A DNA stretch of 23,674 bases from the IMG/VR virus record IMGVR_UViG_3300025132_000307, positions 1-23,674 of that record; one strand, 5' to 3'. Below the pieces are notes generated by a model. The model worked only from the letters and a program-made list of their open reading frames with translations. It was not told the DNA's origin and made no database searches. The position numbers were made by a program, and so were the translations under genes. This DNA comes from a virus. Shown in pieces: positions 15,296-22,857 of this stretch; within the stretch, counting starts at the first letter, position 1, and each line of letters opens with the position of its first letter.

Positions 15296-16212
15296 TAAAA
15301 CGGTATCTCATCGTCAAGACCATTAGAAACGTCAACAAAGTCATCGACTGTTTCCGTTTCATCTTGGGAAAGACTGTTAGCCTTAGATGCACCACCTGAT
15401 TTCTCTGTCCACTTATTGAAGACATAGATATTGTAGTTTTCAATCCATTGCATGAACCCATCAAATCTTTCTTGGACTTCATCGGTTACGTCATGCACGT
15501 CAGGAAGAACAGAGGTTGTTGGTAGATAAAAGGAATTACCATTTGGTAACTTTCTTTCTTCTGAACCTAGCTGAATCATGTGTTGAATAGGTAGGTGTTT
15601 CATGGTTGCAATCTTATTGATTGAGTCACCCATAATTTTAAAGGCATCTCTGTTATCAATCTCCCAAATAAAGGACGTTTCAAAGCCGTCAGTTACAAGC
15701 TCTTGTCCCTCATGGTCATAGGCATTGTCCATTGAGACTGTGCCAATAACTGCTCGTACTCTCTTGATACTTTTAAGTAGAGCTTTTGTGTTGTCAGGTA
15801 AAGACGCATAGTCTTTGACGTACCCTGCAGGTTTACCACAGTTAAAGCCACCTGATGTGTCCTTTAAATCTATATTAAGATTGTCCGACAGAACAGTCTT
15901 AACAAAGAAACCTTTTCCACCTTCAGGCTTAACAAACTTCTTGTACATAAATCTCTGTACATAAGGACGGATAGTTACCTTGTCAGCATAAAGAACACGG
16001 TCATTCTCTAAGTCCTCAAGTTTGTATGACCCACCGTTTATAACGGCAGCTTGGGTACGTTTACCCTTTACTTCAATCTCACCCATAATTGGTGAGTGTT
16101 GTATTTTGAGACGAGCAAGTTGTGAAGTCTTCTTCTCGCTTGTCATGTCTGCATTCATGCCCATAGCTTGTGCCATAGCATTGAAGTTATTTGTGTCTAT
16201 AGTCGTTTGCAT
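15295..16212 (-). CDS. Putative single-stranded DNA-binding protein
   Basis: This 305-aa protein ends in an acidic tail (about 273-305) with a terminal GLDDEIPF. That is nearly the tip of E. coli SSB (DDDIPF) and resembles the acidic, Phe-ending tail of T7 gp2.5; such tails recruit replication partners. The body is beta-rich and basic in parts (VTIRPYVQRFMYKKFVKPEG). I see no canonical OB-fold signature, and it is longer than gp2.5 (232 aa). The gene lies directly after DNA polymerase. I chose ATG 16212 because AAAGGAG lies 5 nt upstream; the ATG at 16227 overlaps that site and would add five residues. The SSB role is inferred from tail and position. Confidence 0.7.
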   Translation of the reverse strand: MQTTIDTNNFNAMAQAMGMNADMTSEKKTSQLARLKIQHSPIMGEIEVKGKRTQAAVINGGSYKLEDLENDRVLYADKVTIRPYVQRFMYKKFVKPEGGKGFFVKTVLSDNLNIDLKDTSGGFNCGKPAGYVKDYASLPDNTKALLKSIKRVRAVIGTVSMDNAYDHEGQELVTDGFETSFIWEIDNRDAFKIMGDSINKIATMKHLPIQHMIQLGSEERKLPNGNSFYLPTTSVLPDVHDVTDEVQERFDGFMQWIENYNIYVFNKWTEKSGGASKANSLSQDETETVDDFVDVSNGLDDEIPF

Positions 16213-16217
16213 ATACA

Positions 16218-16224
16218 CTCCTTT
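16218..16224 (-). promoter_or_regulatory. Ribosome binding site that decides the SSB-like start
   Basis: AAAGGAG on the - strand lies 5 nt before ATG 16212. The earlier in-frame ATG at 16227 reads straight through this site, so it is unlikely to be the start. Confidence 0.7.
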
Positions 16225-16245
16225 CATAAAATGTACCTAGTTATA

Positions 16246-18267
16246 TCAGTTTAAATCATGTGTGTCAAGCCAATTATTACCTATTTTTATATCTAATAAA
16301 AGAGGAACATTGAAGTCAACATTGAACTGTTTTTGTATAATATTAACTAGATTTGCGTTGAGTTTTTTGATTGTGTACACAATGTCATTGACTTCTTCAG
16401 GGTGTACGTCAATCACTATACTATCGTGAACTGTATTTACTATGCACGATTGGTATGTATTTAACATTTCATCTAAATGTAATAAGGTTATTGGTACTAT
16501 ATCTGCCGTAGCAAATGATTGTACAGGGAAATTCTTTATCTGTGTAAAGTATGTTACTGAACCATTAGCTCTTCTCTCTACTCCCGGAAAAGCAAACTGC
16601 CTACCTGATGGTGTAATTATTTTACGAGTAGTTACAGCTTCCTTAGCCAATCTGGAATGCCATAATGCGATTCCTTTGTACTTTTCTGTAAACTGTTTGT
16701 AGTACGCTGCTTCTGCGTGGCTTCTTCCATAGCCTGTTGCTCCGTAGAGAGGAGCAAATGTATGAGACTTCCCTTCTTGACGAGTCGTTGGTTGACCAGC
16801 AGCCGTAATAACTTTTGCTGTATACGAATGAACATCGAAACCATCTTGTATCTCCTTCATTGCTACCTCATCTTGTGATAGATAGGCAGCCGTTCTAAAT
16901 TCTAATTGGGCAAAATCAGCTTCAAGGATTTTACCACCTTCCCAACGTGAAACAAATACTTTCTTTACAGGAAACGTGCCACCACGTGGCATGTTCTGCA
17001 TGTTAGGGTCTGCTCCACTAAACCTGCCTGTGGCAGTTCGGTGCTGTAAAAGTCGGACATGTAACTTGTTGTCGGACTTTACATTCGTCTGTATACCGTC
17101 TATGAATGACGATATATAAGTGTCCAATGCCGATAGTCGTATGACCTTTGAAAGGAAGGTTGCTTCTCTTGTTAAACCCCTGCTCTTGGCAATAGAACAC
17201 AAATAGTTTAGATGGACTTTGCTTGTTGACCAACCATTGGCAGTCAACCACTTTCCATTAGGTGTTTTAAAACGCATACCTGCAACCTTTGACGTTGGTA
17301 TAAACAAGTACCCCTGTCCGTCACAGTTTGTGCAACGTGTTTCTCTTGAGAAAGGTGAACCGTCCTTCTTTGTTTTTCTTATCTTGCCATGACCATAACA
17401 TACTGTACATTGTTGTGCTTTTGTTTTGAAGATAACGTCAGAGTTCCAACGTACCCATAGAACATAGTTCTGTCTCTGCCATGTTAAAGGTATGTTATTT
17501 ACCCAATCGGTTTTGTTCTTAGGTTTTCTACTGTATATTAACCATGACAATTGTTCAGGACTGTTAAGGTTTACAGGTGTGTCACCCATAAAGAACTTGA
17601 CTTCACTTGCAAGGAAGTCTTGTATCTGTTTCTTTTCCTCTACAAACTCAGCACGAACAGACGCAAGAGACTTTAAGTCTACAGAAAATCCACGTTGATA
17701 TATATGGGCAAGACATAGTGCAACTTTATTAGTAAGTGTCACAACGTCAACAAGACTTGCCGATTCCTTTGTCTGTAACTGTGCATATATTTTATCGGAC
17801 AGTTGTTGTGTTGCCTGTAAGTCGGCAATCAGGTACTCTGTTAGTTCATCTTTTGGTATCTCATCAACACCAATACCTTTTTTAAGATATTCCTTCATCG
17901 TGTCCTGCTTCTTCGTGTCTAAGTCATATCGTTCAGCACATGCTTCTAATGACAACGGTTGTTTCTGTCCTCGTTGTAAGATGTACTCACCCAGCATAGT
18001 GTCAAACACAGGACCTGTGTATGTAAATCCACATTCCCACAACCACATTAAGTCATGCACAATATTATGTCCAATCATAATTGTTGCTTGGTCAATGACC
18101 TCTTGCAGTTCCTTGTGTTGGTTTTGTACATCGTCAAATATGTACTGCTTACCTGTGTCCGTTAAGCACCCTACCATAACTAATGAATTACCTGATTCAA
18201 AAGGGTCAAGGTGTACCTTATCGTCTCTCTTTGTAACAGTATTCTCTACGTCAAGAGTTAGTTTCAT
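16246..18267 (-). CDS. polA: Family A DNA polymerase with DnaJ-type zinc finger insertion
   Basis: This 673-aa replicative polymerase has intact 3'-5' exonuclease motifs: D6 and E8 (TLDVENT), N68 and D72 (IGHNIVHDLMWL), and Y145 and D149. The polymerase motifs are present: A with D451 (LEADFAQLEFRT), B with K500, F504 and Y508 (KSHTFAPLYG), and C with H614-D615 (NTVHDSIVID). There is no 5'-3' exonuclease domain. Between the exonuclease and polymerase parts, C287xxC290xGxG and C312xxC315xGxG form a DnaJ-type zinc-binding pair; HMO-2011 polymerase has such a partial DnaJ domain. F504 matches E. coli F762, the residue used to sort viral polymerases. The start overlaps the helicase stop (ATGA). 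Confidence 0.96.
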   Translation of the reverse strand: MKLTLDVENTVTKRDDKVHLDPFESGNSLVMVGCLTDTGKQYIFDDVQNQHKELQEVIDQATIMIGHNIVHDLMWLWECGFTYTGPVFDTMLGEYILQRGQKQPLSLEACAERYDLDTKKQDTMKEYLKKGIGVDEIPKDELTEYLIADLQATQQLSDKIYAQLQTKESASLVDVVTLTNKVALCLAHIYQRGFSVDLKSLASVRAEFVEEKKQIQDFLASEVKFFMGDTPVNLNSPEQLSWLIYSRKPKNKTDWVNNIPLTWQRQNYVLWVRWNSDVIFKTKAQQCTVCYGHGKIRKTKKDGSPFSRETRCTNCDGQGYLFIPTSKVAGMRFKTPNGKWLTANGWSTSKVHLNYLCSIAKSRGLTREATFLSKVIRLSALDTYISSFIDGIQTNVKSDNKLHVRLLQHRTATGRFSGADPNMQNMPRGGTFPVKKVFVSRWEGGKILEADFAQLEFRTAAYLSQDEVAMKEIQDGFDVHSYTAKVITAAGQPTTRQEGKSHTFAPLYGATGYGRSHAEAAYYKQFTEKYKGIALWHSRLAKEAVTTRKIITPSGRQFAFPGVERRANGSVTYFTQIKNFPVQSFATADIVPITLLHLDEMLNTYQSCIVNTVHDSIVIDVHPEEVNDIVYTIKKLNANLVNIIQKQFNVDFNVPLLLDIKIGNNWLDTHDLN

Positions 18268-19487
18268 GCTTCGTACCTCGCTAATCTATAGTCAAGTTCA
18301 CAATGGACACTTCCATGCCAACCTGACAATTTGTTTTTAACTATGTTAAGATGTCTCTGTGGGTCTTCCTCATCTTGTCCTTCCACTTGTGGGTTCTTCG
18401 CAATAAGAATCATAAGGTCTGCTTCGGCAGCCTTTCCTGTTCGACTACCTTCCATCATGCTTTGGTTAAGAACTATCTTACCTTCAGCTTCAGCCGACAG
18501 TTGCGACATGTACAGGACGGCACATTCATATTGCTTTGCAATCTGTCTTGCATGGACAGCACAGGCTTTGAGTGCTTCGTCTGTCCTTGCAAATCCTTGA
18601 TACGTTGCAAACTTATCACCCATGTCTAACACTACAATGTCAGGACGGACAGACTTAACAACGGACTCAACCCAATTCATGTCTCGCATAGTTGTGTCCT
18701 TAATCCGTATCTTGTCCTTTACTTTGTCGTAAAGATGATGGGCTTGGTTAGGGTCTTTCTTTATCTCAGGTAATGTTAAACCTGTGGCAGATGTAAGGTA
18801 TCTTGCACCGACCCTATGACTTCCTTCTTCGTTACATAACACAATACACTTCGCACCTTGCTCGGCAAACCCACCAGGACCTGCGATTAATGACGCATGA
18901 AAAGATGTCTTACCTGTGTTAGGTCTCGCACCTATCTCAACAAGATGTCCTGCATTGATACCTTCAATCCGTCTGCATAGTGACGGTATATTAAATGTCC
19001 AACGTGCTTCCAAATCATTCTTGGCTAACAATGTCTGTATGTCAATGTCGTCCCAATCTATATTAAGGTTCGGTGTAAAGTCATCTGCGTACTGTTCTAA
19101 TAGATTACGTAAAGGTTCAAGCGAACTCTTTGAACCGTTCACATAGTCGAACCCTAAGTTTGCAATGTCCTCACCAATAACTTGTTGAAATAACTTTGCC
19201 AAAACTTCCTGTGCAATGTCGTTGCCCATTGGCTTTTCTTTTTTAATCTGTGTGAACAGAGAACTGTACGCACCCTTCTGTGCCGTTGTCATGGACGGAT
19301 TGCCTGACATAAACAGAGCTTCCACTTCGTCAGGTGTTACTGTCCTGTCGTACTTTTCTAATGCACTATCTAATGTCTCTTTAATCTTCCGTACGTCCTT
19401 GCTAAATAATCTGTTCGGACATCTTGCACCTCTATGGTCTTCATAGAAGGACTTCTGCATAAGACTTCTTATTAATGCTAATTCCAT
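18264..19487 (-). CDS. DnaB-like replicative DNA helicase
   Basis: This 407-aa protein has a RecA-type ATPase core: Walker A at 186-195 (GARPNTGKTS), Walker B at 284-291 (IVVLDMGD, D288), a QLS sensor around Q329 and a basic KNKLSGWHG segment near the C-terminus, as in DnaB and the helicase half of T7 gp4. The first ~160 residues are helical and lack the primase modules. It would unwind the fork in front of the family A polymerase. The primase is a separate upstream gene that overlaps it by 10 bp, so the fused T7 gp4 arrangement is split here. AGGAG precedes the ATG. Confidence 0.9.
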   Translation of the reverse strand: MELALIRSLMQKSFYEDHRGARCPNRLFSKDVRKIKETLDSALEKYDRTVTPDEVEALFMSGNPSMTTAQKGAYSSLFTQIKKEKPMGNDIAQEVLAKLFQQVIGEDIANLGFDYVNGSKSSLEPLRNLLEQYADDFTPNLNIDWDDIDIQTLLAKNDLEARWTFNIPSLCRRIEGINAGHLVEIGARPNTGKTSFHASLIAGPGGFAEQGAKCIVLCNEEGSHRVGARYLTSATGLTLPEIKKDPNQAHHLYDKVKDKIRIKDTTMRDMNWVESVVKSVRPDIVVLDMGDKFATYQGFARTDEALKACAVHARQIAKQYECAVLYMSQLSAEAEGKIVLNQSMMEGSRTGKAAEADLMILIAKNPQVEGQDEEDPQRHLNIVKNKLSGWHGSVHCELDYRLARYEA

Positions 19488-20260
19488 ATTAACTCTCCTA
19501 ACTTTTCAATGTCTGCATTATTATTATATTTTAAATCGTCTGTCAACCGTAAAACTTTTACCCCTGCTACCCAACTCCGTAGTTCCTTTGCAATCTGTAA
19601 GTTTTTTGGAAGTGCGTCAGGGTCAAGGGCAACAACGACACTTGTAAAGTTCTTGGACATAAACTGTTTGTGTTCCTCTAGCAAACTTGTACCTAACAAG
19701 GCAACACCTGTCACACCTAACTTCGTTACAGCACAGGCACTAATACAGTCCTCTACAAGAACACATGTGTACTGCAGCTTTGCATCACAATGACTTGTTC
19801 TACAGACATACGGATACCTACTGTCTCCGTACCGTTTCCATTTTGGTAAACGCTTTGTGAGACTTCTTCCTACTGCGTCAACCACAGTACCGTCTTCGTT
19901 TTTAATAAGAAAGACTGCTCGGTTCTCTCGCACATCATACATGCAATGTTCCTTATAGATACTGTCCATGTTGTTCATAATATTGGTGCTGTTTAATGGC
20001 ACAATACAATCAGGTAATACAAAAGTATTCAGTTGTTTCTTTACTGTCTTTGCCTTTTTAATTTGGTCAACAGTCATGTTTACCTTTGCCGTTCCTGATA
20101 TATTACAACTTGCCTTGTAACAATTCCATAGTCGTCTACCCATACTGTTAGTAACAGTAAATGTATTCTTGCCACCACACTCAGGACAGTCCATGCGTTT
20201 TGTTTGGTCATGCCCAATCTCATCTGCTATGTTACATACATATGTATATATATCTGTCAT
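19478..20260 (-). CDS. DNA primase (zinc-binding plus TOPRIM domains)
   Basis: This 260-aa protein has an N-terminal zinc ribbon, C25xxC28 (DCPECGGKNTF) with C47 and C52 (LWNCYKASC). A TOPRIM catalytic core follows, with E170 (VLVEDCISACAV) and D213-x-D215 (VALDPDALPKN). This matches the primase half of T7 gp4, which makes short RNA primers for lagging-strand synthesis. It precedes the helicase gene with a 10-bp overlap, and the two products probably act together. The 40-bp gap before it (20261-20300) holds AAGG 9 nt before the ATG; I see no convincing promoter there. Confidence 0.9.
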   Translation of the reverse strand: MTDIYTYVCNIADEIGHDQTKRMDCPECGGKNTFTVTNSMGRRLWNCYKASCNISGTAKVNMTVDQIKKAKTVKKQLNTFVLPDCIVPLNSTNIMNNMDSIYKEHCMYDVRENRAVFLIKNEDGTVVDAVGRSLTKRLPKWKRYGDSRYPYVCRTSHCDAKLQYTCVLVEDCISACAVTKLGVTGVALLGTSLLEEHKQFMSKNFTSVVVALDPDALPKNLQIAKELRSWVAGVKVLRLTDDLKYNNNADIEKLGELIWN

Positions 20261-20300
20261 ACTTAATCACCTTAAATGTTACACATTAATTATCATACTT

Positions 20301-20657
20301 TTATGAATAAGGCAAGTACCTCAATAATAATTTATTATTTATTTTTGATTCCGTAATAATTCGTCTGCCAATTTTTGAGAATCGGTACTTATTATACGGA
20401 ACGTACTTGCCCTTTTGTGGTTTGATTTGTGGTGCAACGTAATCTTGAAAACCAAAGTCAGCCTTTTGTTTTTGTAATAATAACAATAGGTTACTGTCCC
20501 ATTGGTCGTCAACGTCACACCACTTTAATTTAAACAGTTCTTTGAACTGACATTGAAGTACGTACGCAGCTTGTACTAGCACACCCACATTTCTGTATTG
20601 AAATTTACTGTAGGCATGTGACAAAAATGCAACAACTTCGTCCCTAGTCCACGTCAT
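20301..20657 (-). CDS. Truncated tyrosine-recombinase-like protein
   Basis: From ATG 20657 this frame gives 118 aa; earlier in-frame ATGs up to 20741 would overlap the previous gene further. The order of motifs resembles the start of a phage tyrosine recombinase catalytic domain: MTWTRDEVVAFLSHAYSKF, then QFKELFKLKWCDVD where integrases have tGxRxxEllxLxWxDID, then DFGFQDYVAPQIKP. The first catalytic Arg is replaced (LQCQFKEL), and the protein ends before any HxxR box or catalytic Tyr. Only 40 noncoding bases follow, so the rest is not simply frameshifted. It cannot be a working integrase. It may be a decayed or repurposed DNA-binding remnant, next to primase. The family link is moderately sure. 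Confidence 0.55.
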   Translation of the reverse strand: MTWTRDEVVAFLSHAYSKFQYRNVGVLVQAAYVLQCQFKELFKLKWCDVDDQWDSNLLLLLQKQKADFGFQDYVAPQIKPQKGKYVPYNKYRFSKIGRRIITESKINNKLLLRYLPYS

Positions 20658-21036
20658 ATTTCCATGCCAATTCATCTTCGGACAGTACAAAGTCCTTCCA
20701 ATAGGCAGACCCTGTAGCATCATCATTTTTTTGTGGGACAAACTTTAAGGAACTATGTAGATGATGTAGTAACTCACTCAGCATAGTTACCTGTGATAAT
20801 TGTATGTCATAGCACTCGGATATGTAATCTACTGTGTCTTTTAATTTGTTATGAAAGTCAAGAAACTTGAGACGTTGGTCTTCCGTTACAAGAATGTCCT
20901 TTGATATGTTTACTTTATAGGAATACTTTTCCTTGAGTAATTTCTTAAAGGCATTACGGACGTGTTCCTCATTCATTGTTTCAGGGTCAACAAGTTTACC
21001 CTCACTCTCACTAAAATATTTAATAGTCTCTGACAT
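20644..21036 (-). CDS. Hypothetical protein of the replication block (130 aa)
   Basis: This frame starts at ATG 21036, 8 nt after AAAGGAG. The protein is charged and largely helical, with a FSESEGKLVDPETMNEEHV segment near the start, a central helix (RLKFLDFHNKLKDTVDYISE) and an acidic end (EDELAWKYDVD). No catalytic motif or membrane span is visible. It overlaps its neighbours on both sides and lies upstream of the recombinase-like gene and primase. Function unknown. Confidence 0.6.
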   Translation of the reverse strand: MSETIKYFSESEGKLVDPETMNEEHVRNAFKKLLKEKYSYKVNISKDILVTEDQRLKFLDFHNKLKDTVDYISECYDIQLSQVTMLSELLHHLHSSLKFVPQKNDDATGSAYWKDFVLSEDELAWKYDVD

Positions 21037-21286
21037 TATCGTACTCCTTTATGTAGTTGAATGTTATGTTTGCGTCAGGGTGTTGAGACTGTATATAGTC
21101 AAGTGCATACATAATTGGGTTGCAACTTCCTATAATGTATCGCCTAAATCTGACAATTACTTTGTGTACATTGTCCACGTTTGCCGACACCTCATACTCA
21201 TAAGAGTCTGAAATCTCAGGCACTTGTTCAGCAGGATACAATGTTATTTTTCCCTCTGTGGGGAAATCTGGATATGATTCTGTCAT
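21020..21286 (-). CDS. Hypothetical protein (88 aa)
   Basis: This frame starts at ATG 21286 behind AAAGGA and overlaps the methyltransferase stop (ATGA). The N-terminal third is acidic and Pro-rich (ESYPDFPTEGKITLYPAEQ). A strand-rich centre (HKVIVRFRRYIIGSC) and a helix follow. I recognise no family. It is the gene directly after the C5 methyltransferase. Confidence 0.55.
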   Translation of the reverse strand: MTESYPDFPTEGKITLYPAEQVPEISDSYEYEVSANVDNVHKVIVRFRRYIIGSCNPIMYALDYIQSQHPDANITFNYIKEYDNVRDY

Positions 21287-22371
21287 TTTATTCCTTTCAT
21301 TATGTGTGTTAGTACATCAACTGTCCAACCATTGCCTAACATTTTATATCGTTGGCTATTGGACACATGATTTGTATAGTTGTCAGGTACAGTTTGCAAT
21401 CGCTCACACTCAAGAGGTGTTAGCTTTCTCCATTGCATACCTTCAACAACTACGTTGTCTTTAGTAAAGGTAGTCAAACAATTTGACTTACCTGTATCAC
21501 TAACCTCTAATTGTTTAGTGAATGGCAGTTCTAGTTGGTTGTCTTTGCGTGTACCATGCTCGTCTAGTCTACGATTAACAATCCTACCTATGGCAACCTT
21601 TGGTTCTCTGTTTCCACCACCCATAGTGTTAAGTGTGGGTGCTTTTCCATTGGGTGAGTATATACGTTTGAGTATATCATGTCCATTAATAGTATCGGCT
21701 TCGCCTACTTGTACCATAGTACGTTGTCTACGTTGGATACTGTTCCACCATACTGCTCCATTGTATCGTGCCGTAATGCAATGGGACTTACCCTCTTTGT
21801 TAGTCATAGCTTCATTCGCTATGCCATCATCTTCTAGTATGTCCTGCAACACTATACCCTTGTCCTCTGTCGGTACATCAAAAGGTATGTTAGTCCAATA
21901 CAATCTCTTTCTATTCTGTGCTGAAAATAAACTACTGTTTATTGTAATAGGTTCAACACCTAGATACTTTGTGATAATGTCCTGCGAATCTTGTTTCATA
22001 GGTACATTCTCCATGAGAAAGTACTTAGGTTTTAACGTATCTTTTAGTCTAACAAACTCAAAGAATAGTTTGCTACGAGGGTCATCAAAGTCTAACTGTT
22101 TACCTGCCACACTAAATCCCTGACAAGGCGAACCACCCATAAGTAAATCTATTTCATTCTCATAAAATGTTGGAGAATACTTAGATTTAGAACTTGACGT
22201 TATAACATCTTGTACATCTCCTAACTGTACTGTGTCAGGGTAATTAGCCTGTGCAACTTTGATAGCATACTTATCTATTTCCGATGCAAAGTAGGTATCA
22301 TACTTTACACCTGCTCTGTTGAGGGCTATCTGTCCACAGGACATGCCGTCAAATAAACTTAATACATTCAT
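21283..22371 (-). CDS. C5-cytosine DNA methyltransferase
   Basis: This 362-aa enzyme would transfer a methyl group from S-adenosylmethionine to C5 of cytosine in a short DNA site. The motifs are in the usual order: I (LSLFDGMSCGQIAL, 4-17), IV with the catalytic C83 (GGSPCQGFSVAG), VI (LMENVP, E121-N122-V123), VIII (QNRKRLYW, 152-159), IX (KLTPLECERLQTVPDNYT) and X (MLGNGWTVDV). The target domain is relatively long (about 165-305) and has repeated GK-type segments (GKSHCITARY, GKAPTLNTMGGGN, GKSNCLTTF). The site cannot be read from the sequence. AAAGGAG precedes the start. It probably protects phage DNA, and a small nuclease gene lies nearby. Confidence 0.95.
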   Translation of the reverse strand: MNVLSLFDGMSCGQIALNRAGVKYDTYFASEIDKYAIKVAQANYPDTVQLGDVQDVITSSSKSKYSPTFYENEIDLLMGGSPCQGFSVAGKQLDFDDPRSKLFFEFVRLKDTLKPKYFLMENVPMKQDSQDIITKYLGVEPITINSSLFSAQNRKRLYWTNIPFDVPTEDKGIVLQDILEDDGIANEAMTNKEGKSHCITARYNGAVWWNSIQRRQRTMVQVGEADTINGHDILKRIYSPNGKAPTLNTMGGGNREPKVAIGRIVNRRLDEHGTRKDNQLELPFTKQLEVSDTGKSNCLTTFTKDNVVVEGMQWRKLTPLECERLQTVPDNYTNHVSNSQRYKMLGNGWTVDVLTHIMKGIK

Positions 22372-22565
22372 TCACTCTTCTCCTTTATCAAGTTCCAAAG
22401 TTGTTTTGCCAAATCTTTTCTGCCTAAATCGTACCCTCTTACAGGTTCATTGTCAGAGACATGGACATAATCTGTACCATCTTTGTTTAGTTTATACCTA
22501 TTCAACTCTTCCCAAAGACGAACTCTTAGTAACCCTAGAGGGTCATATTGTTGTTTACTCATCAT
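22368..22565 (-). CDS. Small protein between nuclease and methyltransferase (65 aa)
   Basis: I place the start at ATG 22565 or the next codon (22562), because AAGGA lies 5-8 nt upstream and the longer frame from 22601 would run far into the previous gene. The protein is charged, with a QYDPLGLLRVRLWEELNRY helix and an RGYDLGRKDLAKQLWNLI helix. No motif is recognised. Its stop overlaps the methyltransferase start (ATGA), and its start overlaps the small nuclease gene, so the three are coupled. Confidence 0.55.
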   Translation of the reverse strand: MMSKQQYDPLGLLRVRLWEELNRYKLNKDGTDYVHVSDNEPVRGYDLGRKDLAKQLWNLIKEKSE

Positions 22566-22857
22566 CACTTTCCTTCCAATGAAGTTTATTTTTATATACA
22601 CCTAACAAAATAACTCCCAATTTTTTTTGAATTGGAGTAAGTTTAGAATAATAAAATTTTTCATGGGTAAACTTTCCCTTATATATATTAGGTGTTTTTA
22701 CATCAATAAGATATACTTTATTATCTTTTATAGCAACTATATCAACTGCACCTGTACAACACAAATTTCTAAAGACCTCATATCCTTCTTTCAACAAGAG
22801 ATTACAGGCAGTTATTTCGGTTATATCACCTGTTCTTTTTTCAGAAAATTTATTCAT
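22555..22857 (-). CDS. Small PD-(D/E)XK nuclease-like protein
   Basis: This 100-aa protein fits a minimal PD-(D/E)XK fold: E14 in an N-terminal helix (GDITEITACNLLLKEGYEV), D39 in GAVDIVAI, then D52-V-K54 in VYLIDVKT. It ends with a short helix and strand (IQKKLGVILLGVYKNKLHW). This resembles archaeal Holliday junction resolvase (Hjc) and small endonucleases of that fold. It could resolve branched DNA or cut unmodified DNA. It lies two genes before the C5 methyltransferase in the same overlapping run, but nothing in it defines a site. The ribosome binding site is weak (GGGATATAAATT). Confidence 0.65.
   Translation of the reverse strand: MNKFSEKRTGDITEITACNLLLKEGYEVFRNLCCTGAVDIVAIKDNKVYLIDVKTPNIYKGKFTHEKFYYSKLTPIQKKLGVILLGVYKNKLHWKESDDE

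Noticed and set aside
17900-18340. Open frame of 146 codons on the + strand opposite the polymerase start
   Set aside because: It lies antisense to the exonuclease motifs of the polymerase; the translated product is Cys/Ser-rich with no domain.
20261-20300. Possible promoter before the primase (GATAAT with TTGCCT upstream)
   Set aside because: The spacing is 15 bp and both boxes match weakly in an AT-rich stretch, so chance explains it.
21380-22123. Open frame of 247 codons on the + strand opposite the methyltransferase
   Set aside because: It is antisense to a gene with all C5 methyltransferase motifs, has no ribosome binding site, and its protein shows no recognisable domain.
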